Shown: positions 52,564-63,345, counted from the stretch's first letter. The stretch is DNA of 64,000 bases from Paroedura picta (GCF_049243985.1 NC_135373.1:8663501-8727500); one strand, 5' to 3'. Notes: generated from the letters alone by a model not told the origin. Program-made: numbers and translations.

Positions 52564-52698
52564 CGACCCCAAGCCAATCACAGTGCGGTGGCTCGTGGGC
52601 CGGGCACCGGCGGACAGACTGTGGGGCAAAGGGCGAGACGCCGACCGTCTTTCGAGAGACCACGAGCGGCCAGTAGGCGGCTCTCCGCGTGTCCCCAG

Positions 52699-52715
52699 AC
52701 TACAATTCCCAGAAG
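52699..52715 (+). promoter_or_regulatory. ZNF143/THAP11-type site upstream of ETFB
   Basis: ACTACAATTCCCAGAAG closely matches the known ACTACAATTCCCAGAATGC element bound by ZNF143 and THAP11 in many housekeeping promoters. Confidence 0.6.
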
Positions 52716-52929
52716 TCTCGACAAAAAGGCTTTTCCAGGGGTGACAGCTGGTGCATGAACTGATCATCCATAAATTTGCCCAAGACTAAACATTGGCCGT
52801 TGAGAGACTTTACAAAATGTTTGTTTTAAGTTTGGGGCACAGGGTGGTGGCTGGCTACAGTTGCCAACCTCCAGATCGTGGCCAGAGATCTCCTGGGATT
52901 ACAACATCTCTAGGCAACAGAGATTTTAT

Positions 52930-53050
52930 TTATTTGTTTGTTGGTTTATTTGTTTGTTCGTTTGTCATATTTGTATACTGCCCTCCCCGAAGGCTCAGGG
53001 CGGTTCACATGAAACAGCACAGAAGCTGTACAGATAACTTAGATTAACAA
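52930..53050 (-). repeat. Retroposon 3' end (CCGCCCTGAGCC type)
   Basis: The reversed sequence GTGAACCGCCCTGAGCCTTC ends in a TAAATAAA-rich tail. Related fragments lie at 36125-36250, 53440-53560 and, on the plus strand, 55930-55950. Confidence 0.55.
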
Positions 53051-53689
53051 TGAGGAATGAAGGTCAGCCTGACTGCTTTGAAAGAGGGTCTCTGTAGTGT
53101 TATATCCCACTGAAGCCCCCCCCCCCCTTCCTCAACCTTCTCAGACTCCACTCCCCAAATCTCCAGGTGTTTCCCAACCCGCAGCTGGCAACAGTGTGGA
53201 CTGCAATGACAACTACAGCAGTTGACTCAAAATCCTGATCTGTCCAAAGTGATCTATGCTCTTTCAGCCCTGGATTAGCCATTAAGCAAAATAAACGATT
53301 GCTTAGGGCACCAAAGGAAGGGGGGTGGCATTGCAGAGTTCTCCCCCCATTCCAGTTTCAGTGACACATTCAACTATAGTCAACTTAATACATTAATTAA
53401 AAATATATCTGCCTGCCTCTCTCTCCCTCTCCCTCTCTCTTTGCTTGCTTGCCTTTTTATACTGCCCTCCCATACGGTTCCGGCCAGATTACAATATAGG
53501 TCCGTAACATATATATGCTCCGGTATGAACCAGTACAATATACACCAGGATCAGACTCCGTGAATTGTCTCGACATCATGAAATGTGTACCCATTTAACA
53601 TTTAACTGTAACCCAACGCAAACTCAACATTTAACCATTAACTATTTAACCATTTCATGTAACCTTTGACCGTAACTCAGCAGGTTGGA

Positions 53690-53795
53690 TGGACCAATCA
53701 TATTCTGCACGATCCCACCACTTCTGGGCTTTCTCGAAGTCTGAAGAATGTGTTAGGGGTTTCTGAACACTAAAAAGCTTGATAAAGGCTGTAGG
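53690..53795. mobile_element. CAG-TTTCTCAA hAT family, right-end fragment
   Basis: Matches the end block CATATTCTGCACGATC...TTTCTCGAAG of complete copies. Confidence 0.6.
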
Positions 53796-53895
53796 GCAAA
53801 CAGCAGAAGAAAGCAACCCAGGTTTTTAACTACGTTTCCCCATCCTTTTAAAGATATTTCATTATCTGAGTTCTGTTTTACAGATTGTCTTAGAT

Positions 53896-54024
53896 CAGGG
53901 GTAGTCAGCCTGTGGTCCTCCAGATGTCCATGGACTACAATTCCCATGAGCCCCTGCCAGCGAATGCTGGCATGGGCTCATGGGAATTGTAGTCCATGGA
54001 CATCTGGAGGACCACAGGTTGACT
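53896..54024. mobile_element. hAT foldback MITE, copy 11 (right end lost)
   Basis: The arms pair around GCGAATGC. The last 10 bases are replaced by a T run, just downstream of the CLDND2-like 3' end. Confidence 0.85.
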
Positions 54025-54125
54025 TTTTTTATCCCCTACCCTGATCCTGAGTTCCTGGACAGTATCAATCCTATGTTCTCTGGAGATCCAGAACAAATGG
54101 ACACATCACATAAATATTACAAAGG

Positions 54126-54131
54126 TTTATT
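54126..54131 (-). terminator. Candidate poly(A) signal of the CLDND2-like gene
   Basis: AATAAA on the minus strand, about 340 bases after the stop codon, with no obvious repeat between. It would give a 3' UTR of about 360 bases. Confidence 0.45.
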
Positions 54132-54471
54132 AACAGGGGCAACAACGAACAAGAAGGGCTTTTTAAACAGGAAATATTTCCGACGTATGGCGTGTTCTGC
54201 ATTACTCTGGTTGGAGACCTGTTTTGCTCCATGTCCAAATGGCATTATTGTAACCCAAAGTCAGCATCTGTCACTTTCTTCATGGGGAAAATGGAAGACG
54301 CCTTCCCAAGGGGAAGCGTGAGCGTTATTTCCATGCAGGATGACGTGAGGTTTGCTGTTCTTCAGGGTAACGGGCTTGCAGCCTATGTTCCCTTGTGATC
54401 GGTCTCCTGATTCCCAAAGTTCAGAGCCTGGGCGTGTCCCCCACCACTTGGGGGCAGCAGGCCAAGTGAAT

Positions 54472-54632
54472 TCACACAGACGTGTCCGATATGCCGCTCC
54501 TGTGTCTTGGAATGGAATCTTCCGACTCCATCAACCTGCATTCCTCAGCCAGCGTCAGAAGAGTCCGGCTGGTGCACATATTTTCGGAGAGCAGTTCTTT
54601 TTCCCATCGGGAAGCCCAGAAGTAGCAAATGG
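54472..54632 (-). CDS. CLDND2: CLDND2-like last exon: end of TM4, cytoplasmic tail and stop
   Basis: A pyrimidine-rich acceptor (TTTCTCTGCAG) precedes 52 codons and TGA (54474-54472). The frame AICYFWASRWEKELL completes TM4, then a Ser/Glu-rich tail ends GISDTSV. The in-phase join and strong acceptor support it. The tail looks longer than that of human CLDND2. Confidence 0.8.
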
Positions 54633-57600
54633 CTGCAGAGAAAGAAAGAGAGTTATTTGTGAGGGATATTGTGGGGGCGGGGGGGGCATCGTGTGGGTCT
54701 GCAATGGTGTAAGCTGCACTCCCAGGTCGATCCCAGTCCCTGCCATCTACATAGAATGAGATTTCCGTTTTGATTTTGGGCGATTTAAAATTTCCCTCTG
54801 CAACGAGCAGGATTGATCTGGAGTCACGCTGCCTTAACCCTCAATATTTAGGAGTGGAAATAACCCTCAATATTTTCAGAATCGGACTGAGAAAGCATGT
54901 GGATCTCCGGCTGCGTCACATTTGCTGTGGTAGAGATGCCCTGATTGGCCAAGGCTGCCCAGGCTGTAAGTTTTTCTTAAAGGGAAAATCCTAATTTTCT
55001 CTCCCCAGAAGCTGCAGAAGCAGTAACTTCTGTGGGTAGAGATTTGCCTTGTGGTTTTTTCTCTCCCTCCTCTGTTGTCTTCAATCCTCCCCTTCAAGAA
55101 AAGAAAAAAAGAGGCTCCGTCTGGGCTTGGCTCCCCCCTCCCCTTCTGAGCCTCCCTGACCTCATGCAGAACACTTTCTGTTTCAATTGGGGGGGGGGAG
55201 AGGAAGACTGAGTTGAAATCGATCTGGATTCAGCAGGAGCCACACCGGAAAAAAAACAAAGTAAGTGCAAAATCAGCCAATATCCGTAAATTGAGCTAGA
55301 GTACGCAGCCTGGCATTCCTGGCTACTGAAAGCACAGACTCTGATTACGCTATTACGCTAATATAACAACTATTTATTAGAGAACTCCATTCTAGACAGG
55401 CAAAGTAAGAAGATAGTCCCTAATCTAATCTAGCTAGCTGGACGGGGAGAGACGCACCCAGCAAATGCTGCAGGCAGGCTAGATTGAGAGAGGGGGTGGA
55501 AGGAGCAGGAGGGTTGTCCCTAGGAGACTCGGTCTAGCCTCAAAGGGGCAGCATTAGATTAGCAAGGCGAGGGGTCAGTGTTGTTCCTGTCTATCTCACT
55601 GACTCTTTGGTAAGGAATCTTCTCCTGCAGGCTGAGGCAAGAAGCCTCGCTCGCCCAGCCTGCCGTAATCGGAGCTAGCACAGTTCTACTGTGCCTGCAA
55701 AATGGAGCTCTTCCGCCAAGCATTCAGTTGAAATCAGAGGCTACCTCTATGGAGCCCCCATTCTGAGATGCCTGCTGGTGTTATTGTGGGCAACCCAGAT
55801 GTGAGTCCTCGGCTGGGTTGTAATAGAAATGTTCAAGCTGCAGTTGTTGAGGTGGTTGTTATTGTGGATGCTGAGGATGTAGCTACCGAACTCCTCTTGT
55901 ATCAGCCGCACCATTTCTTGTTCTCTGAAAACCGCCCTGAGCCACAAAGGAGGGTGTGTGACTAATTAATGTGACTAATTAATGAATTAACAAGTAGGGT
56001 TGTGGTTCAGGTAGCTTCCTGGATGGGGGAAACTGGCCTCCCTCACCACAGCTAAGTCAGAAAAAGGCCTATATCAGTGGCTCTCAACCTGGGGGTCGGG
56101 ACCCCTTTGGGGGTCACCCTTTCACAGGGGTCATGGCAGGGCAAGCAGCTTGGCCTGGGGGGGCGCCATCCACACAACAGCCTTGCGGGGTAGTTCGAGA
56201 TAGAGTGTTCATCTGTCTGGGGCAGCGGGAAAGAGCAAGATCGGCATGGCGGGACAAGAGGCAGAACTGAACTGAGAAACCTCAGAAAAGAACCCAATTT
56301 ATATACAATCATGAACAATGGATCTTAACGCCATTGGTCAGTTTCAGTTTGATTTCTGTGAAAGAACCCTTGCATAATTTTATGGTTGGGGGTCACCACA
56401 ACATAAGGAACTGTATTAAAGGGTCGCGGCATTAGGAAGGTTGAGAACCACTGGCCCATATGCATATTTCTTCCTTTATTGGTGTGTGTGTGGGGTAATT
56501 CCTTGAGCACAGTGTTGCCAGCCTCCAGGTGGTGCTTGGAAATCTCCTGTGATTACAATTCATCTCCAAGTGACAGAGATCAGTTTCTCTGGAGGAAAAG
56601 GCTGCTCTGGAAGGTGGACTCAGGGTCTATCACTAAAATCTCCAGGTGAACCCAAACCCAGAGCTGGCAACCTTGCTTGGAGGATCCCTAACATGGCTTG
56701 GCCTTGCCTGCTTGATTGACCGTCTCCCTCCACTGCTTGCTGACTTGTCTCTGGCTTCCCCTCTTAGGCCTAGTCTGCACACATAGGATAATGCACTTTC
56801 AATGCACTTTAGAAGTAGATTTTCCTGTTCTGCACAGGAAAATCCAGCTGCCAAGGCACATTGAAAGTGCATTATGCTATGTGTGCAGACTAGGCCTTAG
56901 TCTCCCCATGGTCTTCCCTAGTTCTCATGGCCAAGCTTGACCGGGATTGTGTTTGTGCTCAGCTTTACTAGAGTTGCCAGCTCTAGGTTGGGAAACAGCG
57001 GGAGATAGGGAGGGGGCGGAGCCTGGGGAGGGGCAGGACTTCAGCTGGGCACCATGCTGGAGGGTCCACTCTCCAAAGCCGCCATTTCCTGCAGGGATTC
57101 TGCCATCGGGAGACCAGCTGCAGTCCGGGGAGATCTCCAGGCCCCACCTGGAGCCTGGCATCCCTGGGACCTGTGTGTTGTCAGCTATCAGAATTGATAT
57201 AGACAATGTGGTGGCTGACTGTAGGTTTACCCACTGCTGCTTGCTAGTGGTGGCCAGTCTCCTCCCCAGAGATGCTCCCGTGGTCAGTGGCCAAAAGCGA
57301 GCCGGCAAAATGGGGAATAGGTGGGTGGGTGGGCCAGGAGGTGATCGCTCCACAGTAATTACCTGCCTCCCTCCGGATCCCACTGGAGGCCGATCCACCC
57401 TTGAAAGCCCTATATGCTGAGTCAGGTTCGGTGCCTATTTCGGCCCTCTCCTCCTGCAGGCCGCCTCCCCGCCCCTTTGAGCGCCGCATCTCCTACCTGC
57501 CACAAAAACCACAATCACCGCTAACCACCCGGCAGCCAGCGACCACGAGAGGTAGGAACCGGACTCTCTGGTTGCGTTGCGCATGAAATTGAACAGGCTC

Positions 57601-58927
57601 ATGGCTCCCGTGAGGCCTGACGGAAAAGAGCCAAGGACAACGAATTAGGCTGCTGCCATGAGTTCCAAACTAGGTTGGAGCCATTTTGGCTCGGAAAAAA
57701 ATGGAGTGGGGTGGGGAGGTGCAGGTCCCCAGGGATGCCACCTCTGGGTTGGGAAGTACCTGGAGGGTTGGCGGGGGGGAGCCTGAGGAGGGCAGAGATT
57801 GTGAAGGGGAGGGACTTCAATGGGGTATAAGGCCACAGAGTTAACCTTCCCAAGCAGCTGTTTTCTCTGGGAGAACTGATATCTGTTGCCTGGTGATCTG
57901 TTAATAAGCCCAGATCTCCAGCCACCCCCTGGAGGCTGGCAACTGTACAGGACCCCTCTCTCCACTGCAATCCTGAGCCAAATTTGGACCCTGCAGGCTT
58001 TAAAAATGACGCCTGCAAGGGCCACATCTGACAATCTGGGCCCAACTCACTTTAAAAAGCACTTTGTAGGTTGGCCCTTATCCAGTCGTTAATTTTTTAG
58101 GCTTCTTCTCTTCAACTACGAGAGCTTGAAGCAGTTTCCGATAATGAGCGGTACATCGGTTAGATCCATTAAAAGAAATACAAAATACAACAGAAGAAGA
58201 GTTGGTTTGTATACCCCAGTTTTCACTCTCCGGAGGGGTCTCAAATCAGCTGACAATCGCCTTCCCTCTCCTCTCCCCACAACAGGCACCCTGTGAGGTA
58301 GGTGGGGCTGAAAAAGCCCTGACATCATTGCTCGGTAAGAACAGCGCTATCAGGGCTATGACTAGCCCAAGGTCACCCAGATGACTGCACGTGGAGGAGC
58401 AGAAAATCCAACCCTGCTTGCCAGGTTAGAAATGGCTGCTGCAGCAGAGGGAACCAACCACGACACGTCAGGTATCAAGACTACATACGTGCCTAATTTT
58501 TAATGCTTCAGCACTTCAGGCAGAAGCCCTGTCGAACAGGATGCTTTTAAATCTGCAGAGTGGATCCGAAGCCTTGCTGGGAAAAAAGCCTCACCCACTC
58601 TCTAAAAGCACTTTCTAAAAGTGGGAAAGATGATAGGTGTCAGGAAGCACCATGGCTCCCATGGATACCATGTTGGGGACCCCTGATATATTCATTAATA
58701 ATAAACATGGTATGAACTTAGCATTCTGTGTATGGCTGATTCAGACTGATGGAATAGGCAATGTCTGGGGTACAAGGAAGAAGAGAAGAAGATCTTGCAG
58801 TGGGCAGCTAGAAGACTGTTAGCTAAGATAGTGAGGACAGGACCTTCTCTCCTGTTAAGTGTCATTCCTTGTCTGTCACCAGATTGCTACTCTTAGGGGC
58901 AATTTTCTGCTTCTTCTTGGAAGCCAC

Positions 58928-58958
<31 letters not shown>

Positions 58959-61900
58959 AGATAGGTATGTAGTCAGCTATTATCTCTGTCCCTCCTCTGC
59001 ACTATCATCAAGTATATTAATTCCTGAATAAATCTTTTTCTACTCTTTAATCAGGTTGTGCAACCTTGCTGTGTTACTTACTCCGCTAACACAAACAAAG
59101 GAAAATGAGCTTTCAATCCATCTTATTACTATTATAACAGTTTCAGCCTTTCTAACATCCTTTAATTAATGTTATTTATTTATTTCAAGGCAGCTCCCAT
59201 CATTCTCCTCTCCTTCATTTTATTCTCACAACCATCCTGTGAGGTAGGCTAGGCTAAGAGTGTATGCTTTCAACGTACTGAACTCATAAACACCCTGAGA
59301 TCTAGAGATTAAACACTACCACCTTAATTCACTCCCAGTTGGTTGACAGACCCAATGCCAAGTGCTTTTACGGCTCCTCTAGTGAAGGATGGCAGAGGTG
59401 GTCTTTTTATCAGGAGTAGCCTCAGAGAGGGTGATTTTTAAAGACAATGCCCCCTCCCTCCCTCCCTCCCTCCTTCCTTCCTTCCTTCCTTCCTTCCTTC
59501 CTTCCTTCCTTCCTTCCTTCCTTCCTTCCTTCCTTCCTTCCTTCCTTCCTTCCTTCCTTCCTTCCTTCCTTCCTAGCAATCCAGACTGTACACACTAACA
59601 ACTGTAATCCAATTTTTAAAATCCTCAGGAATGTCTAATCACAGATAACCTTACACTGTTGGGATATGCAAAATCTGCAGTTTGCATGACTGAATAAAAT
59701 TGAAAGGGTGTCCTGCAGGGGGCAGCGCAGGAGATGTACATTTAGCATAGATGATTTCTAAATTCTCTCCTCCAGTGTCCCAAGTGGCTCAACAGGAGAC
59801 TTCCTGCTTTGTGAGCATAACTCCCCCCTGTTTGCCTCCAGAAAAGCAGTTGAACAACTGAAGAATGACTGCAAGCAACAGCTAGCAAGCTGATTGGCTC
59901 TCTTCTCCCCTAGTTGTTTCTGTTCGGAATAAAAAACAATTTTATTCTTTAATGTGATCTGTAGTTTGGTGATCAGTTGTAATTCCAGGAAAACTCCAGG
60001 CACCTCCTGAAGGTTGGCGGCCTTACTCTAGTGTTCTTCCTTGGCCTTCATGTTCTGCCCTAGAATTGGGACTCCAAAATCTACTGCCTCAAAACATGGA
60101 CGATTCACTTAGCAATCTAATATTACTGTTGATTGTAGTGGTACTACTGACTTTGCACAAAGCTCTGTTGAGCGGCCTCTTTTTTTAAAGTAAAGACAAA
60201 AATGGGTGGGGGTCAATTTAAAGGCAGGGGGCAGTCCTCCATAGTCATCTTAGGGATCAGAGGGAAATCTTACCAGAGACGAAGCATAGGGAGGTTGCAA
60301 GCCACGGCCACGATATTGCTTTTAGACGTGGCAAGGGCGTGAAACACAGCGTCCCGCTGATCACCGATCCGTAGCAGGCTGTCACCGAGATCAACATCAA
60401 AAGCATGGAGCCCACCACATACACTGGAAAGGAAAAAGGGCAGGTGAGCTGGCTTGGAACATGCAAGACAGGCAGTGTGCATAATTGAGCAGAACATAAA
60501 GGGTGCCCTGCAAGGGGCATTGGAGGAGAAGTGTAATTAGCACAGATAGGAAAGAAACTTCCGGATGATTTTCAAAGACATCTCCTGCAGAGTCCCAGTT
60601 GGCTCCGCAGGAGCCTTCCTGCTTTTTGAGCCCACTTCCTCCCTGCTTGCCTCCAGAACAGAGCCTGAACAGAAGAATGGCTGCAGACCACAGCTAACTA
60701 GATAGTTAGATCTCTCCTCTCTTTCTTCCTACAAGTAGTTGTTTCTCTTCAGAATAAAATCTCTCTGTATATTCCAACTCTGCCAACATGCTGTCGAGAA
60801 TTCATCCTAGGTCTTCTCTTGCTTTGGGTGTCACGGCACATGTGTTTCCCAAGCGGCTGACCCCTAGGGAACCCTCTCCCCACTGACTGGAAGGCTGAAG
60901 AATTAGATTGCCATCTCTGGGTTGAGAAATACCTTGAGATTTTGTGGGTGGAACTTGAGGAGGCCAGGGTTTAGGAAGGGGAGGGGCTTCTAAATCGGCC
61001 CTTTCCTGCCACCCGGAGAGCAGTTGTAATCCCAGGAGACCTCCACCCAAACACCTGTAGGTTGGCAAGCCTATCAATGCCTTGCCAAATCCGTGGAAAA
61101 GCTCTTGGAAATGTTGTGGGTTATTTGAACAGAGTGTTTCCCCTCCCCTCTTTATCATTGGGACCAAAATCTGGAGAAATCCCTGTTTAATGAGAGCAGC
61201 GACACGGTCCCTGCCTTGCCACAAGTTGATTACGACTTGACAGGACTTACACACGTCTGTAGAAGACATTCTGCAATGCACTGCATCTCAGGATCGGGAC
61301 CAACCTTTTCAGGCCTTTTGACCATGGAAGAGCCCCTGAAATAATTGGTCAGCCTTTGAGGAACCCTGGAAGTGGAGTCAGCTGGCCACATCTCCCTGCC
61401 ACACCCCAAGAAGTCACTGGAAGAGACATCACCACCTGCATTAACAGGCATTAACAGGCAGGCTCGAGGAGGACTGAGGAGGAGGGGGGGGGGGAACAGG
61501 AGGTGATTTAAAGTGGGAGGAGACATGCAGGCCCCACCCCCTCCCAGGTGCAGAAACCACAGGAGGACTCACTCACACTTCGGAGGAGGGAGGGATTAGT
61601 GGAAGCAGTTGGTTCCCTAATGTGGCTGAGTCCATTGAGGCAGGAGGGGAAAGGCGATGGACCCCCTCTTGAGCTTCTGTGGACCCCCAGTTGTGAATTC
61701 CTCGTCTAGCCTCTTGGTTTGCCCCATCTAGATGATGCTTGGTTTGCTCCCATCCTCCATGTGTTCAAATCATGTGCAGGCTAAAGGGTTTCTCAGCTAC
61801 CTGGCCAACAGGTACATGGGAAAGATGCCCAGAAGGTAGGAAGACTAAAAAACCCTGGACCTATAAAAGAGAGATCGTAGCTCAAGTTTAGGTCATCCTG

Positions 61901-62878
61901 TCTCTTCCTTGCAATTCCAGGGAATATCCAGCAGATGGTGCCAAGGACTTGTGGGAAAGCAGGGAAGACTCAAATAATCCCTGCAGGGGGTGGGGGGGGG
62001 GAGATGTCCCAAACTGGGAAATTGTCGTGAAGAAATCTATAGTGTTTTATGAGCAGGCTTCAGCTATGATGAGAGAACCCCAAATTACAGTTTACTGAAA
62101 TATGTAACACTAGCAAGTCGATTACTGTTTAAACCCTTAGTTCATTGCGAAGGGAGAGCCTGTAGCTCAGAGGCCGAATATCTGCTACTTATGGAGAAGG
62201 TCCTGGATTCAAATCCCGGCATCTCCAGTTGAAAGGACCAGGTAATAGGTGAGACATAAGGCCTCTACCTGAGACCCTGAATAGCAATCACCAGAATAGA
62301 CAATATGGACATTGGTGGACCAAGGGTATGATTCTATATATGGTGGCTTTAGGCGTTCTTCCCCTACAGGACCAGGAAGCCTTGTCTACCTGTTAATTTG
62401 TTTGAAGTGCTATATCTCTCCCCCCCCCCCATATATGAATCCATCCTTTAAACAGCCCTGGGAATCTGAGGTATGTGTGTGAGAGGTGGGGTCACTAGCC
62501 AATAGGTGCCTTCCACAGATTCCCCCACTGACCGAATCTTCCAAAGCTCACCAGAGAAATATATTTTCTCAGAGCACCCGAACTGCAATGGAATTGCCAC
62601 TCTGAAAACGTTGCGTTCGCCTTCCAGGGACTCTTTGCTACAGAAACGATACCTGAGCCTTTTACAAAGTGGGGCGGAGTCCGTTGCCCTTACAATGAAC
62701 TTTTTCGGGACGGGCACAGCTCCCCATCTGGCAATCGATCCACAGACCCCGGAAAACAAAGATCCCCCGGACAAAGCGCTTGACCCAGAATTCTGTCGCG
62801 ATCGTGATCGTCACTAGGGTCGTGGCAATGCACGAAAGGAGGATCCCGGCCAGCCGGCATCTCTCGATCTCGTCCAGG
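54472..62878 (-). CDS. CLDND2: Claudin-fold four-pass membrane protein, CLDND2-like (gene span, first coding exon not found)
   Basis: Four minus-strand exons join in phase 1 and encode four membrane segments of the PMP22/claudin fold. TM1 is AGILLSCIATTLVTITIATE, followed by the extracellular signature FRGLWIDCQMGSC. TM2 is around VVGSMLLMLISVTACYGSVI, TM3 around WPWLATSLCFVSGLTGAMS and TM4 around WSLAAGWLAVIVVFVAG. A tail of about 45 residues follows. The TM1-loop block matches human CLDND2 best (GILLS, TAT.YW, GLW.EC..GIC), and the gene lies next to ETFB as CLDND2 does. NKG7 and LIM2 are close relatives and cannot be excluded. The function of CLDND2 is poorly known; a plasma-membrane location is inferred. 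The start codon should be in an upstream exon, because exon 62694-62878 begins at a splice acceptor. Confidence 0.82.
54715..55270. mobile_element. 0.6-kb dispersed element, copy 2
   Basis: Direct-orientation partner of 29110-29725. Shared blocks include CAGTCCCTGCCATCTACA, TTTCCCTCTGCAAC, ATGCAGAACACTTTCTGTTT and GAAATCGATCT. It begins just beyond the last CLDND2-like exon. Confidence 0.65.
55271..56066. other. No feature recognised
   Basis: Between the 0.6-kb element and a hAT copy, in the CLDND2-like intron. A minus-strand AATAAATAG at about 55370 could belong to an old element, not identified. Confidence 0.3.
56075..56453. mobile_element. Non-autonomous hAT element (CAGTGGTTCTCAACC family), copy 3
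   Basis: Flanks GCCTATAT/GCCCATAT (one mismatch). Same orientation as copy 2. Confidence 0.87.
56512..56675. repeat. Same family
   Basis: GTTGCCAGCCTCCAGGTGG...GAGCTGGCAACC, near full length. Confidence 0.68.
56767..56896. mobile_element. Harbinger-like palindromic MITE, copy 3
   Basis: Intact ends GGCCTAGTCTGCACACA, flanked by TTA on both sides (56764-56766 and 56897-56899). Confidence 0.78.
56970..57175. repeat. Same family
   Basis: Full length, between the Harbinger-like MITE and CLDND2-like exon 57497-57616. Confidence 0.68.
57497..57616 (-). CDS. CLDND2: CLDND2-like exon: end of TM3, second loop, TM4
   Basis: 40 codons, phase 1-1, between TTCCGTCAG and GTAGGA. It reads LTGAMSLFNFMRNATRESGS, then YLSWSLAAGWLAVIVVFVA. 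The SWS...GW pattern is shared with CLDND2, NKG7 and LIM2. There is one N-glycosylation sequon (NAT) in the loop. Confidence 0.85.
57733..57948. repeat. Same family
   Basis: Full length: ATGCCACCTCTGGGTTGGG...GGAGGCTGGCAACTG. Confidence 0.68.
58190..58440 (-). mobile_element. SINE A
   Basis: AGAAGAGTTGGTTTGTATAC tail to a diverged head; CLDND2-like intron. Confidence 0.78.
58441..59169. other. Intron DNA with a short (CT)n
   Basis: Fragment of a GGGGACCCCTGAT-ended hAT-like repeat at 58560-58690 and (CT)n at 58929-58960. Confidence 0.35.
59170..59275 (-). mobile_element. SINE A-like fragment
   Basis: TCTCACAACCATCCTGTGAGG body after a TTTA-rich stretch. Confidence 0.5.
59452..59575. repeat. 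(TTCC)n microsatellite
   Basis: CTCCC units, then about 26 TTCC units; CLDND2-like intron. Confidence 0.97.
60274..60423 (-). CDS. CLDND2: CLDND2-like exon: TM2 and start of TM3
   Basis: 50 codons, phase 1-1, between TTTCCAG and GTAAGA. It begins YVVGSMLLMLISVTACYGSV and ends WPWLATSLCFVS. Two hydrophobic segments flank a short loop with a proline (CFTPLPRLK). Confidence 0.82.
60905..61078. repeat. Same family
   Basis: GATTGCCATCTCTGGGTTG...GTAGGTTGGCAAGCC. Confidence 0.65.
61080..62154. other. Intron DNA with an old hAT-like fragment
   Basis: 61290-61690 (CCAACCTTTTCAGGCCTTTTG on) resembles the element at 240-470; the rest is unassigned. Confidence 0.35.
62155..62330 (+). mobile_element. 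SINE C
   Basis: GCCTGTAGCTCAGAGGCCG head and GGATTCAAATCCCGGC box are strongly tRNA-like. Confidence 0.72.
62694..62878 (-). CDS. CLDND2: CLDND2-like exon: TM1 and first extracellular loop
   Basis: 185 nt after the acceptor GGTTCTTCAG, ending at TTCATT with a GTAAGG donor. It reads LDEIERCRLAGILLSCIATT and on through the GLWxxCxxxxC loop. An ATG at 63000 is open into this frame, but it would place about 45 non-hydrophobic residues before TM1, which is unlike the family. A spliced first exon is more likely. Confidence 0.82.
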
Positions 62879-63127
62879 CTGAAGAACCACCAAATCAGGG
62901 GAGAATGATAGATGGCAGAGCAGCAGCGGGCAACAGGCGGGCACTGAATCGTGCCCGAAGGATTGGGAGTGCTGGATTGACACCCGCCCATTGTCGACAC
63001 CTTGGGGCCCGATCCCCTGCCGATGACTGGGTTGAGTCTCGCTGGAAGGGCCTTAACCCTTCAGGTGAAACTCACAGATTCTATTGGGGAATAAAGGGGA
63101 TTGGTGCCACCATAGTAACGCCAACCA

Positions 63128-63345
63128 TAGAATCATAGAATCATAGAATCATAGAATCATAGAGTTGGAAGGGGCCATACAGGCCATCTAGTCCAACCCC
63201 CTGCTCAACGCACCATCTAGAACTTCTGCGGATTCTGCACAACTGCATTAGTTCCAGCAAGGCCCGTAGCTCTTCTGGGAGTTCATTCCACCAGGCCAGG
63301 GCCAGGTGGACCTCATGAGGGTTGGGGATCACAACCTGTTAGTAT
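63128..63345 (-). mobile_element. CR1 3' end fragment
   Basis: Four tandem AATCATAG units, then GAGTTGGAAGGGGCCATACA. It is upstream of the CLDND2-like exon with TM1 and may separate it from exon 1. Confidence 0.85.

Larger units (their letters stand above)
52271..52720 (-). promoter_or_regulatory. ETFB: CpG-rich ETFB promoter region
   Basis: The 450 bases upstream of the ETFB ATG are GC- and CpG-rich and lack a TATA box. They hold CCAAT-type boxes (near 52355, 52413 and 52572), GGGCGG boxes, a palindromic CRE (TGACGTCA, 52556-52563) and an ACTACAATTCCCAGAAG site at 52699-52715. This fits a housekeeping promoter. Factor binding is inferred from motifs only. Confidence 0.75.

Noticed and set aside
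4813-54024. Recurring palindromes as a CRISPR-like array
   Set aside because: They are dispersed, not regularly spaced, and each has its own target duplication; the genome is eukaryotic.
55271-55740. Possible second LTR (minus-strand AATAAATAG, TG start near 55727)
   Set aside because: No matching end, no target duplication and no second copy in the window.
62155-62230. Possible tRNA gene
   Set aside because: A- and B-box-like sequence without a foldable anticodon arm, and a repeated family member.
63061-63115. Short ATG-to-GTGAGT segment as first exon of the claudin-like gene
   Set aside because: The frame meets a stop after ten codons before the donor.
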